Source: Neocallimastix lanati (nom. inval.) (Eukaryota > Neocallimastigomycota > Neocallimastigomycetes > Neocallimastigales > Neocallimastigaceae). Taken from it: a stretch of 25,000 nucleotides of DNA. Location: contig JACVTC010000004.1 in the NCBI GenBank assembly GCA_016946835.1, positions 1,627,501 to 1,652,500 of the forward strand. Direction: 5' to 3'. This document shows, in pieces, positions 1 through 10,932 of this stretch. Under the pieces are notes generated by a model, which did no database searches, was not told the origin of the DNA, and saw nothing but the letters and a program-made list of their open reading frames with translations. Both the position numbers and the translations under genes were made by a program. Within the stretch, counting starts at the first letter, position 1; each line of letters starts with the position of its first letter.

Positions 1-169
1 ACAGTAAACTTATTAATTTCACTTTCTTGAGAAACTTGTGCTTTTTCTACTATTTCATTCCATAAATTTTCTGGCATAGAAATACGCATTTCAGGAATGC
101 TTTCTTCCATCATTTCATAAAGTTCAGTTCTTTTAACATTATCCCAGAATTCAGCCTTAGCAGTAAAAG
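1..169 (-). CDS. Partial exon, possible CotH-family (spore-coat-like kinase fold) protein
   Basis: The minus strand is open from about 169 to the window edge and encodes roughly 56 residues, including EFWDNVKRTELYEMMEESIP and then MRISMPENLWNEIVEKAQVS. Base composition is far less A/T-rich than the flank, which marks it as coding. An A/T-rich stretch ending in AG (171-170) directly precedes it, so this is probably an internal exon entered in phase 1. The pattern 'x-P-E-M-R-I-S-M-P-E-x-x-W' followed by an amphipathic helix resembles the start of CotH domains in secreted, often dockerin-bearing proteins of anaerobic fungi. That assignment is from memory of the family. No catalytic motif lies inside the window, because the rest of the gene continues past position 1. 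The coding call is firm; the family call is tentative. Confidence 0.5.
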
Positions 170-347
170 CTATATATTTTAATATATATATTAAATTTAT
201 CAAATTTTTTTTTTTTTATTACTTTTATATTTTAAACTGTATATAAAAAATAATGTTAAAAATAAATACCGAAAAATAATATAGCTGAAAAAGATTTAAA
301 AAGTTTCATTATTATTATATATAAATTATTAATAAGAAACTAAATAT

Positions 348-378
<31 letters not shown>

Positions 379-405
379 AAACTTTTAATTTTATTTTTTA
401 ATTTT

Positions 406-442
<37 letters not shown>

Positions 443-2201
443 TTTTTTTATATTATTACTTTTTATTCTTTTTTGGTTCATTTATACTTTTTTCATGATA
501 TTAATTTTAACTATAATACTTAATAAAATTTAAAAATGGTAAAAAAATTTTTTATCAATATAATAAAAAATAATATATACTCTATTATACATCATTGTAT
601 TAGTATTGTGAAAATAGGTATTTTACAGATGTATGATATATTTGTATTTTGGTTACAAGATATTTTAGTTTTAGAAAAGCCCAACAATAACGCTCAATAA
701 TGTACAAAAGAATTTTAATGAAAACTTTATTTAATATAAAATTTAATATCAAATTATAAATTTAATAACACAAAATAAATTTTTTCTTTTGCTTATTTTT
801 TATTTATTAAAAATACATCTTTTTAAATATAACTTCTTTTTATTATATTTACAAATTATAAAACTTTTCCTTTTTTAAAAAATCCTACCTTCTATCTTAT
901 TTAAAAATCCTTGTTTTTTCTTTTATATAAAATAATTTTTTAATATAATAATTTTTTTGTAATTATTACTAAATTAATATTAATGTATTTTATTATTATT
1001 ATTAATTTCCTTTTATTATTAAGACCTCTTTTTATTATAAAAGGATTAATTTAATTTTATTTAATTTAATATTTGATTTAATTAATATCAAATAAAATTT
1101 TATAATATAAAATTTCGTACGAAAAATTAATTTTGTAATTTTGAATCTAACAAGATATATTAATAAAAGTTTATATATATAATATTTTTTAATTTTTTTT
1201 TTTTTTTTTAAAAAAAAAATAGATTAATTTATTAAATATTAATGAAATTTTATATTAATGAAATTTTATAAAAAAAAAATATATATAAATATAAATATTA
1301 TATTAGTAGTATGATAGAGTTTAGATCAAAATTTTTTAGTGTAACAAAAAAAAAAAAAATAGTATCTTCTTAAAATAACTATTTCATAAAAAAAAAAGTT
1401 TCTAAAAATTTTTATGAAAGAATTATTTTATTTTTATTTATGTATATATATTTTTTATAATAATATTTTATTTTATTTTTCATTGGTTTAATAATACTAT
1501 ATATGAATTTAATTTATTTATTATTTTTTATAAAAAATTTAAAATGGAAATAATATATTTTGAATGTTTTGTAATAAATATTATAATTATATATATATAT
1601 TATTAAGTATTATAATGATGTAAAATAATATTTTTATAGATATGAGTTATCAATAAAATATATTTATGTTTTAAGCTAACATGCTTTAATATATGTTAGT
1701 TTTATTCTTGAAACATATTAATGAATTTCTATATAATTTATATGTTTATAAGTATTTGTGTAAAGATAATTTATATGTTTAAAAATATTTGTGTAATATG
1801 TGATAAAATATAAATATTGAAATTGAATTATTTTATGATTAAAATTACAAATCATTTTATAATATTATTACTAAAAAGAATTTTCTTATAGTAAAAAAAA
1901 ATATTTAGAAGTTTGTTTAATTTAATTTATATTTTTTTATTATTTATTAATTTATATATTTTTATTTTTATTTTTATTTTCTTTTTTCTTTTTTAATTAT
2001 TTTTATTTTTATTTTTATTTTTAATTTTATTTTTATTATATATAATTAGCTATATTAATTTAATTTATTTTCTCCTATTATTTACTATATTAGAATTTTT
2101 GAAATAAAGTTGTTCGGAATATTCTTTTACAAATATGATTATTATAATATCATGATGATTCAAAGATATATTTAATATACAAAATATAGAAAAAAATTAT
2201 A
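170..2201. other. Gene-poor A/T-rich stretch with homopolymers
   Basis: No convincing gene. It holds poly-T runs at about 354-378 and 410-436, a 16-bp direct tandem pair (ATTAATGAAATTTTAT) near 1240-1272, and a CTAACAT/ATGTTAG hairpin at 1676-1699. A 54-codon ATG frame at 536-700 (+) ends in EKPNNNAQ and is unusually long for sequence this rich in TAA. It has no recognisable homology, so I treat it only as a weak candidate. Confidence 0.6.
1733..1796. repeat. 33-bp imperfect tandem repeat, two copies
   Basis: The unit beginning ATAATTTATATGTTTA and ending TATTTGTGTAA occurs at 1733 and again at 1766. The copies differ at two positions. It sits about 35 bp after a small inverted repeat. No coding role is visible. 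Confidence 0.75.
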
Positions 2202-2303
2202 TTTTCTCCATGTGGAAAAAGTATATTTAATGATACTTCGGATGGATATTCTCTTACTGAAAAACAAAAGAGAAGAATTATTACTTTCAATTATTTTTCA
2301 TGA
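2202..2303 (+). pseudogene. Short decayed coding fragment, unknown family
   Basis: A 33-codon stretch reads FSPCGKSIFNDTSDGYSLTE and then KQKRRIITFNYFS before a TGA at 2301-2303. It uses G/C-containing codons (TCG, GGA, TGT, CCA) that are rare in the surroundings. There is no start codon and no open frame upstream. Weakly coding-like sequence at about 2100-2160 may be another piece in a different frame. It looks like a remnant of a gene rather than a functional one, and I do not recognise the family. Confidence 0.3.
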
Positions 2304-2428
2304 TTATTTAAAATTAAAAAATTTATTAACTTTTTAATAAATATTAAAATATAAAATTTATTACATCAAATAATAAATAAATATCTTAATCGTTTAATCA
2401 TTTATTTTGTATTATATTGAAATAAGAT

Positions 2429-2520
2429 TAAATAAAAATAAATAAATAAATAAATAATAAATAAATAAATAAATAAATAAATAATGAAAAAAGAATAAAT
2501 AAATAAATATAAATAAATAA
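2429..2520. repeat. (TAAA)n tetranucleotide microsatellite
   Basis: Tandem TAAA/AAAT units, interrupted by single-base changes and one ATGAAAAAAG break near 2483-2493. Confidence 0.9.
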
Positions 2521-2946
2521 TTTATTATAAAAATATAAATTACTAATTTTATATGAAAGTTTCTAAATAATTTCATTTTATATAAAGAATGAAATGGAAC
2601 AAAATATGATTATATAAAAAAAAATTCTTTATATTATTCAATATAAAACTAATTTATATTTAACTTTTTTTTTTTTTTTGGTCTTATTCATTCATTTAGT
2701 GATATAAAACAAATATGTGTAGTAACATATTTGTATATTTAATAATAATTATTAAATAATAAATTTATATTTTTTTGATAATTATTTTATTTTATTTTAT
2801 TTCAATATGTATTATTATAATTATAATATTTTAATTCATATAAAATTAATTTCTATATATTAGAATATATAATTAATATATTACCTATTTCTTATAAATA
2901 GATTAAATTATTTATATTAGAAATAGAGGACTCTCTTGTAAATTTT

Positions 2947-3106
2947 ATTAATAAATTTTACTAAACAACCATTTTTTAAAAAACCCACTGCTTATAAATT
3001 ATTGCACAAAAAAGTCCCGCATATCAAAAATTGGTGGAGATATCCGGAATGTGCTCTGTAAAAAGTAATTTATAAGTAGTGGTGTTTAGTAATTTTGTTT
3101 ATTAAT
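2947..3106. mobile_element. Nested fold-back element (MITE-like), about 160 bp
   Basis: Successive arm pairs are nested around one centre. ATTAATAAA (2947-2955) pairs with TTTATTAAT (3098-3106). TTACTAAAC (2958-2966) pairs with GTTTAGTAA (3084-3092). The 17-nt CCACTGCTTATAAATTA (2985-3001) pairs with 3066-3082 with one mismatch. GCAC (3004-3007) pairs with GTGC (3051-3054), and ATATC (3021-3025) with GATAT (3039-3043). The left arm carries an extra ATTTTTTAAAAAA palindrome. The core is clearly richer in G/C than its surroundings. No open frame is present. It could be a non-autonomous fold-back transposon or a hairpin RNA gene; the sequence alone does not decide. Confidence 0.6.
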
Positions 3107-3943
3107 TATAATTTTTATGTTTAATAAAATTGTTTTTTAATAGAATTATAAAGAATTATAAATCAATCTTTTGTTTCTAAAATTTCTGAAGAATTTAATA
3201 ATTGTTAATTTTTTTTTCTTTTTCAACTGAAATATATATATATATATATATATATTAATTTGATTTTTAAATTATAATGGTTTTAAATTATTTTTTTATT
3301 TTTTATTTTTTATTTTTTTATATTTTTTTTATTTTTTATTTTTTTTTATTTTTTTAATATATATGTATATACGGTATAAACAAAGGAAAATAAATTTATG
3401 GAAATGAAATGTATTTGATTTTTTTTTTTATTTATTTATTATTTAATAGATTTTATATGTAATTTGAACATATTATAATTATTATTATTATTATTAACTA
3501 CTTCATGATATACATCTTCACTACTTTATAAAATTACAAAGTAAAAACTTTATTAATTAAAGTTATGGTTTAATAATAATAATAATTATAATAATAATAA
3601 TTGTTAAGACAAATGAATTTATGGTTTATAATTATGTTAATTTTTCTAATATATTTTATGATAAAGAGTTACTAATACTTTTTTATTCAAAATAAATGCT
3701 TTCACAATATTAAAAGGCGTCTTTTTCATTACTTATATTACAATGTAATAATAATAATAATAACGATAATAATAATAACAATAATAATAATAACAATAAT
3801 AATAAAAAGATTTAATTTACAAATATTTATTGTTTACTATTTTACTTTGTTTTGTTTAAAATTTGTATTCTTCAAATAATTATTGAATTAGTTTTTATTA
3901 CTTCTATATAACTAAAGTTCATTATTAAAATATTTAAATAATG

Positions 3944-3989
<46 letters not shown>
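3944..3989. repeat. Poly-A tract of 46 bases
   Basis: Uninterrupted A run between ATG and GTAAAAATAAA; the longest homopolymer in the window. Its length may not be exact because sequencing of such runs is error-prone. Confidence 0.9.
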
Positions 3990-3994
<5 letters not shown>

Positions 3995-4161
3995 AATAAA
4001 TATAAAAATAATAAAAATAAAAATAAATAAATAATTATATTTATATTATTTTTATTAAATATATATATCTATTATAAAAATAATAAATAATAATAATTAT
4101 TATTATTAAGTTAGATAAATATAAAATATAAAATATGTCATTTATGTAATCTTTTTTGTTT

Positions 4162-4200
<39 letters not shown>

Positions 4201-4410
4201 ATTTCATTTTAATTTATTCATAGTAGTATGACGATATTTATATAATATTTAATTTTAAAATATATTTATAACATTTTAAATATAATAATATTTATAATAA
4301 TTAAATATATTTATAGTTAAGTCAACTTAAAGATAACATCATAAATAATTATATTATTTGGTATTAGTATATTTCGTTCATATAACTATTATTAATATTA
4401 TTTATTTATC

Positions 4411-4421
4411 ATCATCATCAC

Positions 4422-4460
<39 letters not shown>
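4411..4460. repeat. (ATC)n/(ATT)n trinucleotide microsatellite
   Basis: A few ATC units pass into about thirteen ATT units. This produces a spurious poly-Leu reading frame. Confidence 0.9.
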
Positions 4461-4942
4461 GTTTAATATTTTTGATATATATATATATATATATTTTCAT
4501 TTATCTTATTATTATTATTATCACTTATACTTTTGTTATTCTATTTATTAATTAACTTATAATAATTTAATTATCTATTAAATATATATAAATAATTCAA
4601 AAAAAAAAAAAAAAAAAAAAAATATCATAACAATAATAATAATATTAGTAATAATAAAAATAATGAATTTATAGATATATGACAAGATGAGATAATTTAA
4701 TATATTTATATAATGTGTAGAATATTATAATATTTTTAATTCTGTTATGATGTTATTATAAAATGAAAATGTTATAATTTATTTTTTATTATTGAACTTT
4801 TTATTTTTTTTTTTTTTTTTTTTTTTATTTTTTTTTTTTATTTTACTTTTTTTTGACTATTTTTTATTTTATTTTATTTTATTTTTTATAAATTAAAAAG
4901 AATAAATAGTAAATAGGGTGTGATGCGTACTAAATTTATAGG

Positions 4943-6055
4943 TTAATTTTTTTGTGATACATAATCATATGTATTCTCTAGAGGTTCTGAAATTGCTATT
5001 GAATGATTTCTACATTGACTTTTATTATTGGGACAGGTGGTACATTTAGAACAATTACATTCACTACACTGATGACATTCACTATGATTATTACTTTGAT
5101 AATAGTATTGACTATCATAACTATATTGATTATTATTTTGATGATGATTACCATATTGATCTACACTATTAAATGGTATCATTTTATTTGAATGTTGTCT
5201 ATATGAACAATATGAGTAATTATAGGATGAATTCATATCTTGTATTACATCGTTTTTAAAAATAAGGGCATCAAATGCTAATAATAATATAATATTAGAA
5301 TTTAAACCAACTAATGGTACAAATGCTAATTTTAACATTGGACTATCAACGACTGCTAAAACACCTATAATTAAACTAAAGAAATCAACAAACAATAAAA
5401 TAAATAGTGCAGATTGGAAAAAATATTTGAATACTGAAATTTTTAATTGTTTTCTGGCCGCAATATGATAGTTTTCTAATAACTTTTTTATTATTATCAT
5501 AGAACAGACAATATCTGTGAATGCAACTGAAATAGTAGCAAAACCATAATATCGTATAAGTGTATCATCAGTAGCTTCCATATATTTATGATTTAGACGC
5601 CAAAATCCTATATTATACCGTAATAAAAAATGAATCACTGTCATCACTATAATAAAAATTCGTAATTTTTTCTTTTCTTTTTCTCCTAGTAAAGGTTTAA
5701 CTTTTATAACATTAATATATGGAAGAACAAGATTACGAATTGAGTATAACGTTTCATTAAAAATTGTCACATAAAAAATTATTATATTTGTTTCACCACC
5801 ATTTTCAATTTGTTTATCACTTATAATTTTACATATATTACTTGTTAGAGCCGCTATGAATGACGATAGCGTTCCAATATATATAATTCTCCAAAAATCC
5901 CCATTTCGACCAACTCCTCGAATATATGCATAAAAAATTAATACACCTTGTAGAAGATATGCGTAAGAAGTCTGACTACTATATGAATTTATAAGTGAAG
6001 TTACAATATATTCAAAGTCAATTGTTTGGTTATCTATTATGTCTGAAGTGCCCAT
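4943..6055 (-). CDS. Seven-helix integral membrane protein with Asn/Tyr-rich, Cys-cluster C-tail
   Basis: An intact 370-residue frame. The start codon sits in an AAAAATGG context with only A/T-rich DNA upstream, so the first ATG is accepted. About seven hydrophobic segments lie near residues 31-48, 55-77, 90-118, 131-151, 169-192, 206-235 and 242-266. A short acidic N-terminus (IIDNQTIDFEYIV) and basic loops (KVKPLLGEKEKKK at 118-130) fit a receptor-like seven-helix layout. Residues 275-325 are rich in Asn, Tyr, Ser, His and Gln. Seven cysteines follow at 327, 330, 333, 335, 338, 341 and 348, spaced C-x2-C-x2-C-x-C-x2-C-x2-C-x6-C, which could bind metal or be lipidated. No classical rhodopsin-type DRY or NPxxY motif is seen. 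I infer a plasma-membrane or endomembrane protein, possibly a GPCR-like receptor; the family is not recognised. It appears intron-free and ends in TAA. Confidence 0.9.
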   Translation of the reverse strand: MGTSDIIDNQTIDFEYIVTSLINSYSSQTSYAYLLQGVLIFYAYIRGVGRNGDFWRIIYIGTLSSFIAALTSNICKIISDKQIENGGETNIIIFYVTIFNETLYSIRNLVLPYINVIKVKPLLGEKEKKKLRIFIIVMTVIHFLLRYNIGFWRLNHKYMEATDDTLIRYYGFATISVAFTDIVCSMIIIKKLLENYHIAARKQLKISVFKYFFQSALFILLFVDFFSLIIGVLAVVDSPMLKLAFVPLVGLNSNIILLLAFDALIFKNDVIQDMNSSYNYSYCSYRQHSNKMIPFNSVDQYGNHHQNNNQYSYDSQYYYQSNNHSECHQCSECNCSKCTTCPNNKSQCRNHSIAISEPLENTYDYVSQKN

Positions 6056-6064
6056 TTTTATGTA

Positions 6065-6244
6065 TATATATATATATAAATTTATATATATATTATTATT
6101 ATTATTATTATTTAATTAAAAAATATTATTAAATGAATAGAAATATTCATAAATTATATATATATATAAATTTATATATATATTATTATTATTATTATTA
6201 TTTAATTAAAAAATATTATTAAATGAATAGAAATATTCATAAAT
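6065..6244. repeat. Perfect 90-bp tandem duplication upstream of the seven-helix gene
   Basis: 6065-6154 is repeated exactly at 6155-6244. Each unit holds a (TA)n block, an (ATT)n block and the inverted pair ATGAAT...ATTCAT. It begins 10 bp upstream of the minus-strand ATG, so it occupies the 5' UTR or core promoter of that gene. The lack of any difference between copies implies a recent event or an assembly artefact. Confidence 0.9.
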
Positions 6245-6676
6245 CAATGTAATCCGATTTTAAAGCTTAAGGATATTAAATTTAAATTAATAAATGTATA
6301 ATAATAAAATATCATTAGTATATTTTTGAATTTTAATTAATTAACAAAATAAATAAAAATGAAAATGAAATAAAAATAAAACAATCTTAAGAATTGTTAT
6401 TTCATACTTTTATTTATAATTATAATTATTGTTATTTAATATTGTTATTTAATATTGTTATGTCGAAAACATTTAAATGTCCATCTCTTAAATAAAATTC
6501 ATTAATATTTAATTTTAAATTTCTTCAATTTTAATAAAAATTTGAAGATTTTTAATATTATTCTTAAAATCGTGTTAAGTCGTTTTTTATAATAATATTA
6601 TTAATTTTATAATTGATTTGAATACTGATTAATATTAGGTAAATAAATTTTTTTATTTTTTTTTTTTTTTACAAAA

Positions 6677-6714
<38 letters not shown>

Positions 6715-8530
6715 CATAGAATATAGATAAAAAAAGTAATTTTCTTTGTATTATTATTTTATTATTATTTTTTTTTTTTTTTATTTTATTTTTATTTAAA
6801 TTATTATAGATTTTTACCTTTATATATTATTAAAATTGATTATATGATATTACTGAAATTTTTATATAACATAATGAGATTTCCAATAAATAAATTTTTT
6901 AAACGATATTATATAAACATTATATTTATAATTGTTTAACTATTTATATATATATTCAATTTGAATCTTTTTATTAATTTTTTATTTATTTTTATTTCTT
7001 CCTATTCAACTCTATTAAAATTTAGAAAAAAGAACAGTAAAAGTGGATATATTAAAAAGTTCTTTTTTTTTAAAAAAAATAAAAAAAAAAAGAAAAAAAA
7101 GAAAAAAATTAAAAAATTTAAAACAAAAAAATATAATAAACAAAATTTATTTAAATTAAAAATATATTAGAATATATAGTAATATATGTATTATGTATGG
7201 AAATTCTTTATATTAAAATAAATCAATACAATATAAAGAAAAAAATAATTAAAATAATAAAATTTTGATTTATATATAGTAAAAATAATTTATAATGATT
7301 AATATTTTCTATCATTCTTATTTTTCAATATTTTGTTATTAATAAAAAATAATAATAATCAATAAATATAAAATAGTTAAAAAGAGAGCTGTATATAATT
7401 ATGAATATATATATAAAGGTTTTAAACCTTTCTTTTGAAACATTTTTATAATATTCCTATTAAAATGAAAATCATGTATTAAACATTAAGCAAACAATAT
7501 AGTATAATATAATATTTAAATATAAAAACATTATTTAAAATATATATTATATTATTTAAACATATATGTATTATTAGTATGTTATATTTTATATTTTATA
7601 TTTTGTATTTTATATATATATATATATATTTTTTTTTGAAATCTTTTATATTTATACTTTTTTTTTTACTTTATTTAGATATTTATATAATTTCAATTAT
7701 AATAATAATTATTTTTTGTTCAGAAAATTATTAATTAGAATTTAACCCTTGACATTCTATGTATTATATATATTTATTTAACAAATAAAAATATATTATT
7801 TTATACTATTTATAATTTATTATATTTTATCTTTTGATTTAAATTTTTTTATGTATTATTAGTTATTATTTATAATATATTACATTATAGTTCATATATT
7901 CCCTTTTATTTAATTTTAAATTCATAAATTTTTAAAATTAATTATATATACTTTTTTTTTTATAATTAACAACTTGACTTTTTTAAAAAAAAAAAAAAAA
8001 AAGAAGAAAATTTAATGAAATTTATTAGTATCATCTATCATTCAATGAGTCTAAGAATTATTAAAAATATATTTTAAATGTATTTTTATCAAATTAGAAT
8101 ATAACAATAGTGTAAAAAAAAAAAAAATTGACAAATTTCCTTAATAACTATTCTTGTACAACAATAAATCATTTTTTTTAAAAAAAATGCGACAAATAGA
8201 ATTAAAAAAATTAATGATGTATCAGAAAAGGAGATTAAATAAAATTTATTTGTGACTTTTTTTTTTTTTTTTTTTTTTTTGAATAAATGATTATAATTAA
8301 AGATAAAGGCTTTTAAAAAATATTAATAATTTTTAAAATATATTTTAATAATTTTAAATTGAATAACTCTATAATGTATAAAAGGTTTATCTTTCAACAA
8401 ATAATAATAGAAACTATTCTTATTAATATTCAATATTCAAATATAATAAGTTTAATTAATTTACAGTTAAGTAATTGAAATTTGATATTATATTAATTCT
8501 AAGAAGTTATTCATTTTTTTAAGTAATATC
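6245..8530. other. Non-coding A/T-rich stretch
   Basis: No gene supported. Notable items are a 14-bp repeat of ATTGTTATTTAAT type near 6427-6461, poly-A runs near 6680-6709 and 7980-8002, and an A-rich stretch at 7070-7140 that gives a poly-Lys reading frame. There is also a near-palindrome AAAGGTTTTAAACCTTT at about 7418-7434. The first few hundred bases are the upstream region of the 4943-6055 gene. Confidence 0.7.
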
Positions 8531-8768
8531 TTTTTTTTTTTTTTAAAAAAAAAAATTATTCATAATAAGTAATAGCACCACTTTTTTTTTTAAAAAAAAA
8601 AATTATTCATAATAAGTAATAACACCACTTTTTTTTTTTTAAAAAAAAAAATTATTCATAATAAGTAATAACACCACTTTTTTTTTTTAAAAAAAAAAAT
8701 ATTCATAATAAGTAATAACACCACTTTTTTTTTTAAAAAAAATATATATATACATAATAACACCACTT
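8531..8768. repeat. Minisatellite of 47-49 bp units built on T(n)A(n) palindromes
   Basis: Five units, the last degenerate. Each consists of T(8-14)A(8-11), then ATTATTCATAATAAGTAATA and RCACCAC. The CAT of successive units falls at about 8561, 8608, 8657, 8704 and 8753. Unit-to-unit variation is almost confined to homopolymer length, one G/A change (AATAGCACC versus AATAACACC) and truncation of the last unit. Each T(n)A(n) block is a perfect inverted repeat able to extrude a hairpin. Confidence 0.9.
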
Positions 8769-10140
8769 AAAAAAGTATATTTAACATTTTAAGTTATTAA
8801 ATAAATTAACAAATAAATTTCATATATCAAACAGATATATTACATATATTAAAATAACTATTTCTGAAGTTTTAATTTCTAGAACTTTTAAATAATTTTA
8901 ATAATAACTTTTTTGAATTTTAATATATATTTTATAAAACTATAATAAAAAAAATAAATTAAAATTTGTGATCTGTTAATTTATTTTATGTTTCAAATTG
9001 TTTAATTAAATTTATGTAAATAAATATCATAAATCATAAATGTAATTAAATAATGTTTAAAGTTGATTCATTTAAATTTAAATATGCTACTTTAATATAA
9101 TTTATTATAAAAATTTTTTAAACCTTTAAATTAAAATATATAAAAATATATACATAATTTATATATTATCTATTATAAAATCATAAAACTTAAAAATAAT
9201 ACCAAATAAAAGGAAATAAAATAAAATAAATATTGAATATGAATATAAAGTACAGATTGAATAAAATAAAATAAAATAAAGAAAAATAGGATAAATTACA
9301 TTAAAAATTTTATCTTTTTGTCTCTTTTTAATAACTATTTTTTATCTATCATAAATTTGTTTATTATTCTTTATTATTTAATGGAATACTACTCTAAAGA
9401 ATTTTTTATTATTTTTATTTAATTTTTTATTTTAAATAAAAATAATAATACAAAATTAACCATTTAAATCATACAAAAAAAAAAAAAAAATTTTTTTTAA
9501 ATAATTTCAATAATTTAGTGAGCATATTTTATAAAAATTTATCCATACTTTATATTTTTGACTTTTAATTATATAAAAGAATACAAAGAGGATTAAAAAT
9601 ATTAAGAAAAATAATTAATTATATAATATGTAAGGAAAAAGACCAAAACCCTAGAAATTTCATTTTAAATAAAAGAATTATAACAAAATGTAAAAATTTT
9701 TTCATTATAATATATATGTTTCATCATATTATTTTTCATTATTAATAATTTAAATATTTAATAATTAATATATAAAGATTTAGAAATAATATTATATTAT
9801 GATTATCCTATCAATATGAAATTTTAGAATAATATTTTAAATAATTTGTTTATTATTATTATTTACTTTAATACCATATCATTTTTTTTTTTTAAAAAAA
9901 AATTTAAATAATTCATATTTTATTGACTTTTTTAAATTATTTTTAAATTATTTGTTTAATATATATTATTAATAATTAAAAAAATTTATAAAAAAATTTT
10001 AACATATATTAATATATCTTAATTATATTTTTAATAATAAATTGAAAATGAATACTTTTTTATAGAAGTTAAAATAAATTTTAACTAAATCATACTTTAT
10101 ACATTATAGAATTATATAGAGGTTTTTTTTTATACTTACC
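8769..10140. other. Non-coding A/T-rich stretch
   Basis: No gene, RNA gene or long repeat supported. It holds AAAAT-type repeats near 9210-9290 and another T(n)A(n) palindrome near 9881-9902. Confidence 0.65.
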
Positions 10141-10155
10141 GCTTTATCTCTATAA

Positions 10156-10405
10156 TATTCATGTTTTTTCAAAGGATATTAATGTTTTAAATGAATATCT
10201 AATTGATCCAAAGGCAATTATATTTATTAAAAATATATATCTATTTTCAATATTATCATTAATGAAATGACAGAAAGTGCAAACATCAAATATAAAGCTC
10301 TCGCATACCAGAAATTTTCTTGCGTTCACATATAAGTATGGTTCTATAATGATTAAGAAATAATTAAGAATTAAAGAATGAATTCTGAAATGAACTATTA
10401 CCAAC
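10156..10405 (+). pseudogene. Decayed coding fragment, possibly ankyrin-protein-like N-terminus
   Basis: The plus strand reads KDINVLNEYLIDPKAIIFIK, then NIYLFSILSLMK, a TGA, then QKVQTSNIKLSHTRNFLAF and a further TAA and TGA. Base composition is coding-like. The 'LxEYLxDxKAIIFIKNxYLF' pattern reminds me of the segment before ankyrin repeats in large anaerobic-fungal families; this is recollection only. In-frame stops argue for a pseudogene. The opposite strand has an 81-codon frame over the same bases (10159-10404) that ends shortly before a good splice-donor-like GCGGTAAGT near 10141, so a minus-strand exon is a real alternative. Confidence 0.3.
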
Positions 10406-10476
10406 TTCTTAAATACAGATACATATAGAATTAAAAATTGAGTTAAAATGAATAAGTTTCGTCATTTTTTTTCAGA

Positions 10477-10596
10477 GTTCCAACCATTAATATTCCAGAT
10501 GATACAGAGATTACAATATTGAGCATTCGAGAAGGGACTGGCATAAAGATGGCTATCAAATATAAAAAGAATGGGTTCAGAATGATTCTATTATAA
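10477..10596 (+). pseudogene. Isolated exon-like fragment, unknown family
   Basis: Directly after a pyrimidine-rich TTTTTTTTCAG (10465-10475), a 39-codon frame begins VPTINIPDDTEITILSIREG and ends NGFRMILL before TAA. G/C content is well above the flanks. Further coding-like scraps follow a TTCAG at about 10804-10808 (EFLQSAFSPRFKVINKN) and near 10889-10932 (KYIRPPYYDDIHNK). Together they may be exons of one decayed gene, perhaps linked to the fragment just upstream. No start codon and no recognised domain. Confidence 0.3.
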
Positions 10597-10932
10597 TTAA
10601 TCTATATTTGTGAATCCTTGAGTTAATCATTCAATTTATTTTTTTAAGGAAAATATTTTATATTCATTAAAATAACTTTCAAATAATTCATTTTATTATT
10701 ACAATTATTATGGTTAGACTATTAGAATGAAGTAGTTTTTTCATATCGATATATTTATTTTATTACATGAATAATATCATTACTATTTGTTATTTCTTTT
10801 TACTTCAGAATTTCTACAATCTGCTTTCAGTCCAAGATTCAAGGTCATAAATAAAAATTAAAATAAATTTGTTTTATGGTCAGAACTAAAGTACATAAGA
10901 CCTCCATATTATGATGATATTCATAATAAATA

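Larger units (their letters stand above)
3107..4942. other. Non-coding stretch with dense simple repeats
   Basis: No gene seen. It holds a (TA)n run near 3232-3255, (ATT)n/(AAT)n blocks near 3478-3497 and 3574-3600, mixed AAT/AAC repeats about 3749-3805, and poly-A and poly-T runs. The end next to 4943 is the downstream region of the minus-strand membrane-protein gene. Confidence 0.7.

Noticed and set aside
2985-3082. tRNA or 5S rRNA gene in the G/C-enriched core
   Set aside because: No cloverleaf with conserved D- and T-loop boxes, and the structure is a single long nested hairpin.
4358-4555. 65-codon frame rich in Leu/Ile (+)
   Set aside because: It is created by the (ATT)n and (AT)n microsatellites; poly-Leu and poly-Ile/Tyr with no gene-like composition.
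5003-5191. 62-codon frame antisense to the seven-helix gene
   Set aside because: Shadow of the Asn/Tyr/Cys-rich tail on the opposite strand.
6961-7170. 69-codon frame with poly-Lys (+)
   Set aside because: Starts at a TTG rather than an ATG and consists mostly of A-run-derived lysines; no coding signature.
8531-8768. CRISPR-like array
   Set aside because: Units are directly tandem with no variable spacers and the genome is eukaryotic; it is a minisatellite.
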